A stretch of DNA of 64,000 nt, taken from contig NZ_FRCX01000014.1 in NCBI RefSeq assembly GCF_900143065.1, positions 107,561 through 171,560 on the forward strand, in the 5' to 3' direction. The stretch comes from Duganella sacchari (GTDB taxonomy: Bacteria > Pseudomonadota > Gammaproteobacteria > Burkholderiales > Burkholderiaceae_D). The notes beneath the pieces were generated by a model. The model was not told the DNA's origin. It did not search any database and saw only the letters and a list, made by a program, of their open reading frames with translations. The translations under genes and the position numbers were made by a program. This document shows, piece after piece, positions 16,562-24,614 of this stretch (its first letter is position 1; each line of letters begins with the position of its first letter).

Positions 16562-17790
16562 GGCGCGTCTCCGTGGTCGATCGCTATTTCCGGATCGAGC
16601 CAGGTGCAGCCCTCGAAATAGCTGTGTTTCAGGTTCATCACTTCAAACACCAGCGCCAGGTCGCGCCACTCGTAGTTGGCGGTCAGGTGGTTGTCGCTAC
16701 TGTGCAGCGCGGTGGCCACCGAGTAGCTGCCTGGCCCCAGGTTGAGCGGGAAGCTGGCGCGCACCGTCAGGCGCTGGCCGGCGCGCAGGTTGGTCAGCGG
16801 CTTGAGCTTGTGGAAGGTGTTGGTGCCAAAGATGTTCTGTCCCAGGCGGTCCTTGATGCGGTAGCCCAGCGTCATTTCCGGCAGGTCGTCGTGGATCGCC
16901 ACGCGCATTTCCAGCGTGACGTTGGTGCCGGTGCCGTGCACCTCGGCTGGTTCGCCGTCGTCCTTGAGCAGGGCGACGTGTTCCACCGTGGCCTGGCCGG
17001 TGCCGGAAATGGTCTGCACCTTGCCGCTGTCGAGCGTTTCCTGGCGCACGTTGTCGCCTTCGCGTTCGGCCAGCATGGCGTTGTACAGGTCCATGATTTC
17101 TTCGGGCGTGCCTTCCTTGCTGACGCGGCCGCGGTCGAGCAGGATGGCGCGGTCGCATACCGACTGGATCGCGCCTTTGTCGTGCGAGACGATCAGCAAG
17201 GTGGTGCCTTCGGCGCGGAAGCCGCGGATGCGCTCAAAGCTCTTGTGCTGGAAGTAGGCGTCGCCCACCGACAGCGCCTCATCGACGATGAGCACGTCGG
17301 GACGGCGCGCGGTGGCCACGCTGAACGCCAGGCGCATCTGCATGCCGCTCGAATACACGCGCACCGGCTGATCGATGTATTCGCCGATTTCGGCAAACGC
17401 TTCGATCTCGGGCATCAGGCGGTCCAGTTCGTCCACAGTCAGGCCCAGCAGCTGGCCGGCCATGTAGCAGTTCTGGCGGCCCGTGAAGTCGGGGTGAAAG
17501 CCCATGCCCAGTTCCAGCATGGCGGCCACGCGGCCATTGATGGTGACGCTGCCGGTGCTGGGCGCCACGGTGCCCGTGATCAGCTTGAGCAGCGTGCTCT
17601 TGCCGGCGCCGTTGATGCCGATGATGCCCAGCGCCTGGCCGGGTGCGACTGCAAAGCTGATGTCCTTGAGGACCCAGATGGTTTCGTGGCGCGGCCGCGA
17701 CGGCATCAGCCATTCGAGCAGGCGGGCGCGGTGGCTGTGGTAGCGGCGGTAAGCCTTGCCCAGATGATTTACGCGGATGCTGCCGTTCAC
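16552..17790 (-). CDS. wzt: Polysaccharide ABC exporter ATP-binding protein with C-terminal binding domain (Wzt)
   Basis: 412 residues from a GTG at 17790 that overlaps the wzm stop as GTGA, a typical coupled start; the longer in-frame ATG at 17847 lies inside wzm. ATPase motifs: Walker A GINGAGKST (58-66), signature region VYSSGMQMRLAFSVATARRP, Walker B VLIVDEALSVGD and the switch histidine LLIVSHD. From about residue 260 a separate beta-rich domain follows (LGYRIKDRLGQNIFGTNTFH, then LGPGSYSVATALHS), which is the Wzt C-terminal domain that recognises the non-reducing end cap of the glycan. Its presence implies recognition of a terminal modification, consistent with the next gene being a methyltransferase. 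Confidence 0.95.
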   Translation of the reverse strand: MNGSIRVNHLGKAYRRYHSHRARLLEWLMPSRPRHETIWVLKDISFAVAPGQALGIIGINGAGKSTLLKLITGTVAPSTGSVTINGRVAAMLELGMGFHPDFTGRQNCYMAGQLLGLTVDELDRLMPEIEAFAEIGEYIDQPVRVYSSGMQMRLAFSVATARRPDVLIVDEALSVGDAYFQHKSFERIRGFRAEGTTLLIVSHDKGAIQSVCDRAILLDRGRVSKEGTPEEIMDLYNAMLAEREGDNVRQETLDSGKVQTISGTGQATVEHVALLKDDGEPAEVHGTGTNVTLEMRVAIHDDLPEMTLGYRIKDRLGQNIFGTNTFHKLKPLTNLRAGQRLTVRASFPLNLGPGSYSVATALHSSDNHLTANYEWRDLALVFEVMNLKHSYFEGCTWLDPEIAIDHGDAPCA

Positions 17791-18587
17791 AGTTCGTCTA
17801 CCATTTCTCCCGCGCGCTTGCGGAACAGTTGCATGCCCAGCAGGCACAGGATGACCGCCACGGCGGCCGGTTGCAGCAGGCTGGCCCAGTCAGGCGCGCG
17901 CTGGTGTACCAGGATGTCCTGGAATGCGGCGATGACCGGCACCATCGGGTTCCAGGCCAGCCAGGCGCGCACGCCTTCCGGTAGCACGTTGGCCGGGTAG
18001 ACCACTGGCGTGAACCAGAACCAGAACTGCAGCGCGATCGAGAAGAACTGGCCGACGTCGCGGAAGAACACGTTGAGCACGGCCAGTATCATGCCCAGGC
18101 CAATCGCCAGCAGGATTTCCAGCAGCAGCACCGGCAGCATGGCGGCATACGGCCAGCCCGGGAAGTCGCCCGAGAACACCAGGAACAGCGTGAACAGCGT
18201 GAAGATGATGGCAAAGTTCAGCAGCGCATTGCTGACCACGATGATGGGCAGGCAGATGCGCGGGAAGTTGATCTTCTTGATGAGGCCGGCGTTTTCAATG
18301 AAGACGTTCTGCGCCTTGCTGGTGATTTCGGCAAACAGGTTCCAGGTCAGCACGCCGGCGCACAGGTAGATGCTGTAGCCGAACGCGGAGGTGCTGCCGG
18401 CCAGGCGGTTGTGCATCACCTGCGAGAAGATCACGGTGTAGACCACGATCATCGCCAGCGGATTGAGCACGGTCCAGGCGGCGCCGAGGATCGAGTTGCG
18501 GTATTTGGACTGGAATTCGCGCTGCACGCTGCCGAGGATGAAGCCGCGGTAGCTGGCGATGTTGCGCAGGCGGCCGAGAACGATCAT
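17787..18587 (-). CDS. wzm: Polysaccharide ABC exporter permease (Wzm)
   Basis: 266 residues from the ATG at 18587, which has a GGGAG site seven bases upstream; a longer in-frame start lacks one. The ABC-2 permease signature is clear: REFQSKYRNSILGAAWTVLN near the N-terminus, then about six membrane helices, with FFRDVGQFFSIALQFWFWFT and PVVYPANVLP towards the end. With Wzt it would form the inner-membrane exporter of an undecaprenyl-linked polysaccharide (O-antigen or S-layer glycan). First gene of the upper glycan unit; a TATAAT box at 18683-18688 precedes it. Confidence 0.95.
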   Translation of the reverse strand: MIVLGRLRNIASYRGFILGSVQREFQSKYRNSILGAAWTVLNPLAMIVVYTVIFSQVMHNRLAGSTSAFGYSIYLCAGVLTWNLFAEITSKAQNVFIENAGLIKKINFPRICLPIIVVSNALLNFAIIFTLFTLFLVFSGDFPGWPYAAMLPVLLLEILLAIGLGMILAVLNVFFRDVGQFFSIALQFWFWFTPVVYPANVLPEGVRAWLAWNPMVPVIAAFQDILVHQRAPDWASLLQPAAVAVILCLLGMQLFRKRAGEMVDEL

Positions 18588-18682
18588 GCTCGGACTCCCG
18601 GGGCGCGGTGGAAATGGGTGTGTGGTGTCATGGTTGGGGACAGTGGGGCGCCGCGCGGACTGCGTCGGCAAAAAAGCGCGCA

Positions 18683-18688
18683 ATTATA
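18683..18688 (-). promoter_or_regulatory. Candidate -10 box for the wzm-wzt operon
   Basis: TATAAT on the minus strand, about 95 bases before the wzm ATG and just after the stop of the regulator gene. The possible -35 (TCGAAG, 17-base spacing) is poor. Confidence 0.4.
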
Positions 18689-18697
18689 CATTGCGCT

Positions 18698-19447
18698 TCA
18701 GGGGCCTTCGACCAGCTTTTGCAGGCCTTGCGGATCGACGATGCGCAGTTCCTGATTAACCTTCTGGATGATGCCTTGCTGGACCAGCGCAGCCAGGGCA
18801 CGGGTCACGGTTTCGCGGCTGGTGTTAATCATATTGGCGATGTCCTGGTGGGTCGGCAGGTTCTTCACCACCTCCGGATCGCCGGGCTGTTCGGGCGCGG
18901 TTTTCATCTGCACCAGGTAGGTGTAGATGCGGCGCGAGGTATTGTTGATGCTGAGCAGCGAGCGGAATTCCGAATCGCGCTGAATCTTGGCCGCCAGGTG
19001 GCGCAGCATCAGGTTGGCCACCGAAGGCGAGTGCGAAAACAGGTGCAACGCCGCCGGCGCCGGCAGGAACGCCACCAGCACCGAACTCATGGCCACCACC
19101 GAGGCGGTGCGCTGGGAACCGTTGATGACGGCGATCTCGCCAAAGAAGTCGCCCGGCGCCAGCATGCGCAGGCCGATCGCGCGGCCGTCTTCGGTGACGT
19201 CGATGACTTGCAGCTGGCCCGACAGCAGGAACAGCAGGCCGTCGCCGGCCGCGCCTTTCTGCAGCACGATGTCGCGCTTGTTGTACTGGCGGAAGCGCAG
19301 CTCGGGCTTGAGACGCTGCACTTCCTCATCGCTGAGCCCGGCCAGCAGCGGAATCCGGCGCAGGTGCACTTGCACATTCTGCGTCGTCGCTTCGTTGCCT
19401 TCGGCGGGGGCCGCGGCCAGCTGTTCGGTGTCGATTGCTTTTGTCAT
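18698..19447 (-). CDS. Crp/Fnr-family transcription regulator with CRP-like recognition helix
   Basis: 249 residues from the ATG at 19447 (a TTG ten codons earlier is possible). Residues about 28-150 form a cyclic-nucleotide-binding fold with a phosphate-binding cassette GEIAVINGSQRTASV (G103, E104, R113, T114), which keeps the Glu and Arg used for cAMP in CRP. No FNR-type iron-sulfur cysteines are present. The helix-turn-helix is at about 195-222; its recognition helix reads SRETVTRAL, placing R211, E212 and R216 where E. coli CRP has R180, E181 and R185, which read TGTGA. Perfect TGTGA-N6-TCACA sites occur three times in the next 9 kb, and an adenylate cyclase gene is close by. Whether it responds to cAMP or another ligand is inference. 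Confidence 0.9.
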   Translation of the reverse strand: MTKAIDTEQLAAAPAEGNEATTQNVQVHLRRIPLLAGLSDEEVQRLKPELRFRQYNKRDIVLQKGAAGDGLLFLLSGQLQVIDVTEDGRAIGLRMLAPGDFFGEIAVINGSQRTASVVAMSSVLVAFLPAPAALHLFSHSPSVANLMLRHLAAKIQRDSEFRSLLSINNTSRRIYTYLVQMKTAPEQPGDPEVVKNLPTHQDIANMINTSRETVTRALAALVQQGIIQKVNQELRIVDPQGLQKLVEGP

Positions 19448-19497
19448 CAGTGTTGAACTCGTGGCGGCGACTGGCAAGCCGTACGCCTAAAACGTTA

Positions 19498-19532
19498 CTT
19501 ATACACAATTTCGCCGAAGAAGCGGCGAATTG
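19498..19532 (-). promoter_or_regulatory. Intergenic hairpin and candidate -10 (TATAAG) before the Crp-like gene
   Basis: CAATT-T-CGCCG and CGGCG-AATTG (19506-19532) form a hairpin with one bulged base and an AAGAAG loop, but no T-run follows on the minus strand, so termination of the upstream operon is uncertain. TATAAG (minus strand, 19498-19503) could be the -10 of the regulator gene. Confidence 0.35.
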
Positions 19533-19551
19533 TTGCAGTTTGTTGCAGCTG

Positions 19552-20763
19552 TCACAGGTTGGACCAGCGCCAGCTCAACTGGATCTGATGGGCATCGTAC
19601 TGGAAGATCGGAATGTTCTCCCGGTTCCGGACCTCGCGCCATTCCAGCTGCAGGGTCTGGTTACGTTGCAGCGAATAGCTCAGCACACCGCGCAGTACGA
19701 CATTGTTCTGTTTGCGTATCACGTCAATCACCGTGGGCGAATACACGCTGGCGCCGGTCCAGCGCTGGCCGCTCAGTTCCAGCTCCGCCTGCAAGGCATC
19801 CGTGACGACGCGCCGGCCGTACAGCCGTGCCGACCAGCCACTGCGGTCGCCGCCAGGACGCAGGTCGCTGCCGAGGTCACGCTGGTAGCCCAATGCGAGC
19901 TGGGCCTGGGTGGTGTCATTCCGGTAGCCCAGCATATTGCGCAGCTCGACGGTGGTGGCGTCGAAATGGGCCAGGGTTTTATAACTGGTGCGCGACACGC
20001 TGCCCAGCAGGCTGAAATCATAACCCTTCGGCAGTTTCCACGGCGGCGCGGCACGCAACTGCACTTGCGCCTGTTCCTGGTACAGCACGCCGCCCAGGGT
20101 CAGCGCGCCTAACAGGCCGGTGCTGCGCAGCTGCCAGCGGCCCGCCTGCCATGGATGCTCGGCGCCGACAAACAGCGACGCCGTATTATAGCTGGACTGC
20201 CGGTCGTACTGGCGCAGGTGTGCCTGGGCAAACGCCAGGTCGCCGTCGGGCGTGATCTCGCGCAGGTAGTCGCCCGACGCCACGCTGTAATGGTCGCTGT
20301 GCGGCTTGTATTCCGGCAAGAGTTCCAGTGGAATGCCGTTGCTGTCGGTGAAGTAAGGCGTGCTGGCGCCCTGATTGACATTGCTGTCGTAGCCACGCGC
20401 GCCCGTGACGTTCCACAGCGTCTGCGCTTTCCAGCGGTAGCAGCCCTGTTCGCGTTGCTGGGCGATGATGTCGCGGATGCCGGGCGGCGGCTGGAAATCG
20501 CGCTCGATGCGCGCGAACAGCGCTTCGGCGTCGGCGTCGTGGCCCAGCGCGCACTGAATCATTGCCAGGTCCAGCCATTCGCCGGCATGCTGCGGACCGC
20601 GCGCAATCAGCCGCTCCAGGATCAGGCTGGCGTCGGCGCGGCGGCCGTCGGCAATCGACTGCATGGCTGACAGGTACAAGTCCTCCTCCACCGGCGTTTC
20701 CTCAGCGCAGGCAATGGCGGCGAACAGTAATCCACCCAGCAGGGCAGGCAGGTATTTCTTCAC
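19552..20763 (-). CDS. Outer-membrane beta-barrel with N-terminal TPR-like domain, surface-protein assembly (Slam)-like
   Basis: 403 residues from a GTG at 20763 with an AAGGAG site, overlapping the cyclase stop as GTGA. A signal peptide (MKKYLPALLGGLLFAAIACA) precedes a helical TPR-like part (about residues 25-100: AMQSIADGRRADASLILERL, then GEWLDLAMIQCALGHDADAE). From about 110 to the end are alternating amphipathic strands (NVTGARGYDSNVNQGAS, LRSTGLLGALTLGGVLYQEQ, HQIQLSWRWSNL). TPR plus barrel in about 400 residues is the plan of the Slam/DUF560 family, which moves lipoproteins and some hemophores to the cell surface. It is shorter than neisserial Slams. The FecR-domain protein encoded divergently is a possible client. 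Other TPR-barrel proteins cannot be excluded. Confidence 0.7.
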   Translation of the reverse strand: MKKYLPALLGGLLFAAIACAEETPVEEDLYLSAMQSIADGRRADASLILERLIARGPQHAGEWLDLAMIQCALGHDADAEALFARIERDFQPPPGIRDIIAQQREQGCYRWKAQTLWNVTGARGYDSNVNQGASTPYFTDSNGIPLELLPEYKPHSDHYSVASGDYLREITPDGDLAFAQAHLRQYDRQSSYNTASLFVGAEHPWQAGRWQLRSTGLLGALTLGGVLYQEQAQVQLRAAPPWKLPKGYDFSLLGSVSRTSYKTLAHFDATTVELRNMLGYRNDTTQAQLALGYQRDLGSDLRPGGDRSGWSARLYGRRVVTDALQAELELSGQRWTGASVYSPTVIDVIRKQNNVVLRGVLSYSLQRNQTLQLEWREVRNRENIPIFQYDAHQIQLSWRWSNL

Positions 20764-22631
20764 AAAACTCCTTGTTGCAGCGCTGGCGCTGCCAGGGTAT
20801 ACAGAGTAGTCGGATGCTCCTTGCCGCGCAAAGTGAGCTCACCGATATGGCGCAGCCGGTGGCGCTGGCACAACGCCGCAGTGCCAGGGCCGATAATCAC
20901 GTCGTGTGGCAGGTCGCGCGCGGCCGTCTCCAGCCGCGATGCCACGTTGACGCTGTCGCCGACCGCAGTATAAATGCTGCGTGCGGCCGAGCCGAAATCG
21001 CCGGCCATGGCGCGCCCGCTTTCAATGCCGATGCGGACCCGCACCGGCGCCAGACCTTGCCGTAGGCGCGCAGCGTTAAACTTGGCCATGCCGGCCTGGA
21101 TGGCTTCGGCGGCGTCCAGCGCCTGGTCGGCGTGATCCGGCACCGGCAGCGGCGCGCCCCAGAACGCCACCAGGCCGTCACCGGTGAACTTGTCCAGCGT
21201 ACCGCGCGCGGCCAGTACCGGGCCGGTCAGGCAATCGAGGAAGGCGCGCGTCAGTTCCGCGGCCTGTTCCAGCGGCAATGCGGCCACGTGGCTGGTATAG
21301 CCTTGCATGTCGGCAATCAGCGTGGTGACGTCGCAGTGGCTGGGTTTGAGCGGGTCCAGCAGATTGTTACGCAGTAATTCATCGACCACGGCGTCGGCCA
21401 CGTACTGGCGCAAGGTATCGAGCAGGCGGCGCGACTGGCCCTGGGATTGCTGCCATGCAAATGGCACGCCCACGGCCAGCAGGAACAGATTGCCGAGCAG
21501 CGGGCCGCTGATGCCAAACACAGCGTCATGCGGCGCCATGTACCAGCACAGCACCAGCCACAGCGCCGACGCGCCGGCCAGCACGGCGACATTCACCAGT
21601 GCCGACTTGCGCGGCAGCGCCCAGACGCACAGCACAATCGTGGCGCCGGCAAACAGGACCGCAATCAGGCGCCCCGGCCAGGAGGCGGGCGCCTGGCCGG
21701 CGCGCACGTCGAGCTGGGCGGTGAGCGCGGCCGCGTGGACCAGCAATCCGCTGGTCGAGGCCGACAAGGGCGTTGCCACGCGGTCAGCCAGGCCCAGCGA
21801 CGAGGAGCCGATCAGCACCAGCTTGTCCTTCAGCAAGTCCGCAGGCGCGCTCAGGTCGAGGATCATGCTGGCCGGGATCACCACGTAGGCGTCCCATTTG
21901 AGCCGGTAGGGCAGGCGGCGCAAGCCGTCGCCCTGCTGCATGCCGCCCGTGGGGCCGGAGGTCGCCAGCCTGGTCGCGCTGCAGCAGCCCAGCAGGGCCA
22001 GCGACAGCGTAGGGTAGGTGCGGCCATCAAACCAGGTCTGCATGGGCAGGCGGCGGATCACGCCGTCCGGGTCGGGCAAAAAGCCGATATTGCCGATATG
22101 GGCAGCTTGCGCCAGACCGGCATGATTGGCGATGTAGCCGCTGGCCGGCACGGCGTCGCCTGTCTTGGGGGCGGGCGTGCCGCCAGCCAGCTGGCCGACG
22201 CGCAGCGGCATATTGCCGTTGTAGTCAAATGCCTGGGGCAGCACCAGCGGACCGTGCTGGCTCAGCATGGCCAGCCGCGTGTCGCCGCCGGCGTCGGCCG
22301 GCTCCGGCATCACCAAGTCGAGGGCGACGCCGCGCGCGCCATAGGCGCCCAGCAGCTGCTCGATCATGCTGGCAATGCGCTCGCGCGGCCAGGGCCAGGG
22401 GCCGGCCGCCGCCAGACTGGTCTCGTCGATATCAATAACCGCGATGCGCTGCTCTTTCTGCGTGGAGGCCTGACGCAGGATCAACTGGTCGCGCAGCCAC
22501 TCGTCGGCGCTGGTCCATGCCAGCCCGCTATGCTGCCATTGCCCACCGACGGCCAGCAACAGGGCCGCCAGCGCGATCAGCCGGCGCAGATTGGCGGCTG
22601 AAATAAAGGGTGGCAAAAAAGGCAACTTCAT
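20760..22631 (-). CDS. CHASE2-domain class III adenylate cyclase
   Basis: 623 residues. A first membrane helix (about 17-33) is followed by an extracytoplasmic CHASE2 domain (about 40-310; QRIAVIDIDETSLAAAGPWP and DLVMPEP are typical), then three membrane helices (about 320-395) and a catalytic domain (about 430-600). Metal-binding aspartates D441 (IADMQGYT) and D485 (KFTGDGLVAFWGAP) are present. K481 and T555 (YTAVGDSVNVASRLE) are the purine-selecting pair typical of bacterial adenylate cyclases, and R566 stabilises the transition state. It should therefore make cAMP in response to a periplasmic cue. It is the first gene of a two-gene unit with the beta-barrel gene, divergent from the FecR gene. 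A TATACT box (minus strand, 22690-22695) lies about 60 bases upstream. Confidence 0.92.
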   Translation of the reverse strand: MKLPFLPPFISAANLRRLIALAALLLAVGGQWQHSGLAWTSADEWLRDQLILRQASTQKEQRIAVIDIDETSLAAAGPWPWPRERIASMIEQLLGAYGARGVALDLVMPEPADAGGDTRLAMLSQHGPLVLPQAFDYNGNMPLRVGQLAGGTPAPKTGDAVPASGYIANHAGLAQAAHIGNIGFLPDPDGVIRRLPMQTWFDGRTYPTLSLALLGCCSATRLATSGPTGGMQQGDGLRRLPYRLKWDAYVVIPASMILDLSAPADLLKDKLVLIGSSSLGLADRVATPLSASTSGLLVHAAALTAQLDVRAGQAPASWPGRLIAVLFAGATIVLCVWALPRKSALVNVAVLAGASALWLVLCWYMAPHDAVFGISGPLLGNLFLLAVGVPFAWQQSQGQSRRLLDTLRQYVADAVVDELLRNNLLDPLKPSHCDVTTLIADMQGYTSHVAALPLEQAAELTRAFLDCLTGPVLAARGTLDKFTGDGLVAFWGAPLPVPDHADQALDAAEAIQAGMAKFNAARLRQGLAPVRVRIGIESGRAMAGDFGSAARSIYTAVGDSVNVASRLETAARDLPHDVIIGPGTAALCQRHRLRHIGELTLRGKEHPTTLYTLAAPALQQGVL

Positions 22632-22819
22632 CGATGCAAACAGGTCATTCGGGGCAGGGTAGGGTGTTGGACTTATTGGCTAGTCAGCAAGTATAACTTG
22701 TTGCTAAGAAATGCGAGTGGCCACAAATGTGTAACAAATAGTGAAAAACAGTAACAGCGGTAGCTGGGGGCTTACTGACAGGCTACAGTGTAGCTTAGAG
22801 TAAAGGGTCTGCGTGCGAA

Positions 22820-22835
22820 TGTGACGGGCATCACA
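22820..22835 (+). promoter_or_regulatory. Perfect CRP-type site (TGTGA-N6-TCACA) upstream of the FecR gene
   Basis: TGTGA (22820-22824), CGGGCA, TCACA (22831-22835). A CAAAAT -10-like hexamer begins 21 bases after the site (22857-22862). If it is the -10, the site is centred at -41.5 and the start would be near 22869, 16 bases before the ATG. The site lies in the 253-base gap between the divergent cyclase and FecR genes and could act on both. Confidence 0.75.
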
Positions 22836-22884
22836 GGATTTTTTTCACGCTGGCCGCAAAATGTGCCCAAAAGGAGTAATGAAT

Positions 22885-24261
22885 ATGTGGTCTCAACTTT
22901 CGCCGAATAATCTGCTGCGCCATTGGCAAGGCTTTGCGCTGGGCGCTGCCATGCTGGTGGGCGCCAACGCGTATGCGGGCGAGGCGGGCCGCATTGTTTT
23001 CGTTACTGGTGAAGTCTATGCCGACAGCCGCCGTGCCGCGCTCAACGACGCGGTCCAGGAAGGCCAGGAGCTGAGCACCGGCAAGGATGGCTATGTCTAC
23101 CTGAAAACGGCGGACGATGGCCTGCTGATCCTGCGCCCGGCCAGCCGTGCGCGCATCGTGGCCTACCATGTGGACCGTCAAGTGCCGTCCAACACCCACG
23201 TCAAGCTGGAATTGCTGTCTGGCGTGGCGCGCAGCGTTTCCGGCACTGCCGTCAAGCAGGCGCGCCAGAATTTCCGTTTCAATACGCCAGTGGCTGCCAT
23301 CGGCGTGCGCGGCACCGACTTTACCGTGTTTACCGACCAGGAAAGCTCCAGCGTGACCGTGCTGTCGGGCGCGATCGTGGTCAGCGGCTTTGGCGGCGCC
23401 TGCCTGCCAACCGGCGGCGGCCCATGCGAACACACGGCCAGCCGGGAGCTGGCGGCTGGTCAGACTGGCCAGATGCTGAAGGTGAAGCGTGGTGAAACCG
23501 CGCCGCAGTTGCTGAATAATAGTAGCTCGGCCCCCGATGCAGTTTCGCCACCCCGTACCGACGAACCCTCTGGCAAGAGCGGTAATGGCCAGGCGCTTAG
23601 CGAGCCTAGCCTGGATGCACAGAAAGCTGCACTGGTGTTGCAGCAAGTGCGTAATAGCATCACCAAGAACTCTAATAACACCAGTGAGCAGCCGACCGTA
23701 ACAGTGCCTCCACCGGAAGTGGTGACGCCGCCAACGGTTGTTGTACCTACCGAACCGCCAAGTCAGTTAGTTTGGGGGCGATGGGCTGCAGTGGCTGATC
23801 AGGCGCCACTGATAGATTCTGCGGCCTTGCTGGCTGCTGGCGGCAAACGTGTGGCATATAACTCGTACTACACTATTATTCGGACCAAGGGCGCGGACTG
23901 GGAAGTACCCCAACAAGGTTCAATGGGCTTTGCGCTGCGCGCCAGCGATGCATTTGTGATGGATAGTGCCACCCAGACAGCGACCCCGGCCACATTGCAG
24001 AATGGCCAGTTGCAGGTAGATTTTGGCAAGCGCACTTTCAGTACTGGGTTTGACCTGCTGAACGCCGGTCAGACGTATAAGCTCCAATCTACTGGTTTCG
24101 TCGGTGGTACGGGTGAATTAAGTGGCAATATACAGTACGTCGGCGGCACTAATATGTCAGTCAGCGGTGCATTAGGTGCGGCCAATAACGCTGCTTATAT
24201 ATTCTCCTCGCGTCTGGACGAAAAGCGTGTCGCCAACGGGGTAACTTACTGGACCAAGTGA
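22885..24261 (+). CDS. Exported FecR-domain protein with C-terminal beta-rich domain
   Basis: 458 residues. The ATG at 22885 is preferred because AAGGAGT is eight bases upstream; the ATG at 22879 is too close to it. A signal peptide ends around ANAYA-GEAG (residue 31), with no lipobox cysteine. Residues about 35-205 are a FecR domain (IVFVTGEVYADSRRAALNDA, VYLKTADDGLLILRPAS and the hallmark TPVAAIGVRGTDFTVF). A Pro/Ser/Thr-rich low-complexity linker (about 215-300) leads to a ~150-residue C-terminal domain (LVWGRWAAVADQ, LQVDFGKRTFSTGFDLL, YKLQSTGFVGGTGELSGN) that resembles the small barrel of TbpB-like surface proteins. Here FecR is free-standing without sigma factor or receptor. It sits under a CRP-type site, opposite a CHASE2 cyclase and a Slam-like barrel gene. 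Confidence 0.88.
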   Translation: MWSQLSPNNLLRHWQGFALGAAMLVGANAYAGEAGRIVFVTGEVYADSRRAALNDAVQEGQELSTGKDGYVYLKTADDGLLILRPASRARIVAYHVDRQVPSNTHVKLELLSGVARSVSGTAVKQARQNFRFNTPVAAIGVRGTDFTVFTDQESSSVTVLSGAIVVSGFGGACLPTGGGPCEHTASRELAAGQTGQMLKVKRGETAPQLLNNSSSAPDAVSPPRTDEPSGKSGNGQALSEPSLDAQKAALVLQQVRNSITKNSNNTSEQPTVTVPPPEVVTPPTVVVPTEPPSQLVWGRWAAVADQAPLIDSAALLAAGGKRVAYNSYYTIIRTKGADWEVPQQGSMGFALRASDAFVMDSATQTATPATLQNGQLQVDFGKRTFSTGFDLLNAGQTYKLQSTGFVGGTGELSGNIQYVGGTNMSVSGALGAANNAAYIFSSRLDEKRVANGVTYWTK

Positions 24262-24279
24262 GTTAGTCAGTGAACAGAA

Positions 24280-24308
24280 AAATGCCGCGGTTTGCGGCAT
24301 TTTTTTTG
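24280..24308 (+). terminator. Rho-independent terminator after the FecR gene
   Basis: ATGCCGC and GCGGCAT form a stem with a short loop followed by eight T. The rest of the 353-base gap up to 24614 is AT-rich and holds the CRP-type site and the promoter of the next gene; no other gene was seen in it. Confidence 0.92.
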
Positions 24309-24504
24309 CACGCTTCATTTGAGCGCGCCGATATTCCTTTTTTAAATATACTAAAACCCTCATTAACCCGGTGGGAATGAATGTTGTATGTGCTAAAGCA
24401 TTAAGCAGCCAGCACTATTGATTTCCCCATAAGCTTCTCCCATAATGCATCTCGCACTTTTTTATAGAAAAAACCTATAAAAATAAGAAGATTCCGCAGT
24501 TTCG

Positions 24505-24520
24505 TGTGATGGCTGTCACA
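24505..24520 (+). promoter_or_regulatory. Perfect CRP-type site (TGTGA-N6-TCACA) upstream of the S-layer-like gene
   Basis: TGTGA (24505-24509), TGGCTG, TCACA (24516-24520). A CATTAT hexamer begins 21 bases after the site (24542-24547), the same distance as at the FecR promoter, placing the site at -41.5 (class II activation geometry) and the start near 24554. That leaves a ~60-base leader before the ATG at 24615. Confidence 0.75.
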
Positions 24521-24614
24521 TAAAGCTGTGCGAGCTTCTGCCATTATGGCTGCCGTAGTACTGCAAGCTCATTGCTGCGAAGCAGAAAATTTATTAATCC
24601 TTAGGAGTTATTCA

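Noticed and set aside
13142..16621. 1159-codon plus-strand frame across the glycosyltransferase genes
   Set aside because: His/Arg/Gln-rich low-complexity translation, antisense to three genes with clear motifs; a GC-rich shadow frame.
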